DNA of 53,850 nucleotides from NCBI GenBank assembly GCA_944358895.1, contig CALVSB010000010.1:1-53850 (forward strand). Reading direction: 5' to 3'. Both the position numbers and the translations under genes were made by a program. The first letter of the stretch is position 1, and every line of letters starts with the position of its first letter. Source of the stretch: an uncultured Bacilli bacterium (GTDB lineage Bacteria > Bacillota_I > Bacilli_A > RFN20 > CAG-826). The notes under the pieces were generated by a model, which was given only the letters and a program-made list of their open reading frames with translations, was not told where the DNA came from and ran no database searches. Positions 53,659 through 53,850 of the stretch are shown here, piece by piece.

Positions 53659-53677
53659 GCCCCATCTAAAAGACGAT

Positions 53678-53706
53678 GCCCGTTCCCTTCCGGAACGGGC
53701 TTTTTT
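53678..53706 (+). terminator. Rho-independent terminator of the jetABC operon
   Basis: Perfect nine-base-pair stem GCCCGTTCC/GGAACGGGC with a five-base loop and six T residues. It closes the operon 20 bases after jetC, where jetD would normally follow. Confidence 0.95.
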
Positions 53707-53774
53707 GATAATCAAAGGGACTTTTGCCGGGGTTTTTGCTCCTTTTGCCCATCTTTTTGTCTTTTCGGGCACCA

Positions 53775-53850
53775 AAAATGGATAAGGCTTGTCAAGGGGC
53801 CTAATGGAAATATTCCAGGCAATCCGAAAACCTCCGTCCCCTAGATTTCG
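53775..53850. repeat. Right arm of the 76-bp terminal inverted repeat
   Basis: Exact reverse complement of bases 2-77. The 68 bases between the jetC terminator and this arm carry no gene. Confidence 0.95.

Noticed and set aside
1..53850. Alternative genetic code (TGA as Trp) because of mollicute-like features
   Set aside because: Many genes end at TGA in ATGA overlaps and Trp is encoded by TGG throughout, so code 11 fits.

Overview
The window looks like chromosomal DNA of an uncultured Gram-positive bacterium, probably a Bacillota/Bacilli lineage near Erysipelotrichia or the Mollicutes (moderate to low confidence). The reasons are lipoproteins with a lipobox cysteine followed by long Ser/Glu linkers, AGGAGG ribosome binding sites, a MalFGK-type sugar ABC operon, and an unusually long MsmK-type ATPase of the kind I remember from mollicutes. 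TGA is used as a stop, so the code is standard. I saw no rRNA, tRNA, integrase, transposase or CRISPR array. The two ends of the window are exact reverse complements of each other over 76 bases, so this is probably a complete contig bounded by an inverted repeat.

Layout. (1) 0.1-9.9 kb, GC-rich: an unknown two-gene unit, three Ser-rich lipoproteins, a coiled-coil membrane protein, two tandem mini HTH regulators and a zinc-ribbon/PH membrane protein, closed by a terminator. (2) 9.9-26.4 kb, clearly lower GC: a defence-type island. It holds an AAA ATPase with a TOPRIM/RloB-like partner that starts at CTG, an ECF sigma/anti-sigma-like pair, a SIR2-like protein, an AAA_14-DUF4143 ATPase, a five-zinc-ribbon nuclease with NUMOD-type repeats, a nuclease-helicase (DUF2075-like), an ASCH-PIN-GNAT-ASCH protein with a second ASCH gene, and a KAP-type NTPase. 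(3) 40.1-26.5 kb, minus strand, GC-rich: one long glycan-use operon running from solute-binding lipoprotein through two permeases, an ATPase with a large insertion, a GH43 lipoprotein, an Ig-like/lectin-like lipoprotein, an RDD protein and a GH2 enzyme to a LacI-type sensor without a DNA-binding domain, ending at a strong terminator. A divergent AraC regulator lies at its head. (4) 41.1-53.7 kb: a tandem-DUF262/DUF1524 (GmrSD-like) protein, an ATPase with four 15-bp promoter repeats, two related TPR-like proteins, and a Wadjet-like jetABC operon that ends at a terminator with no jetD.

How the genes work together: the glycan operon would bind an oligosaccharide outside the cell, trim it with GH43, import it and finish it with GH2. 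The island and the right end carry at least six unrelated modules of types seen in anti-phage or anti-plasmid defence. Several genes without a ribosome binding site have a -10 box 6-9 bases before the start codon, suggesting leaderless mRNAs. The observations I would follow first are the ASCH-PIN-GNAT-ASCH/ASCH operon, the ATPase plus hidden CTG-start TOPRIM pair, the zinc-ribbon nuclease, jetABC without jetD, and the phased repeats upstream of two different stand-alone ATPases.
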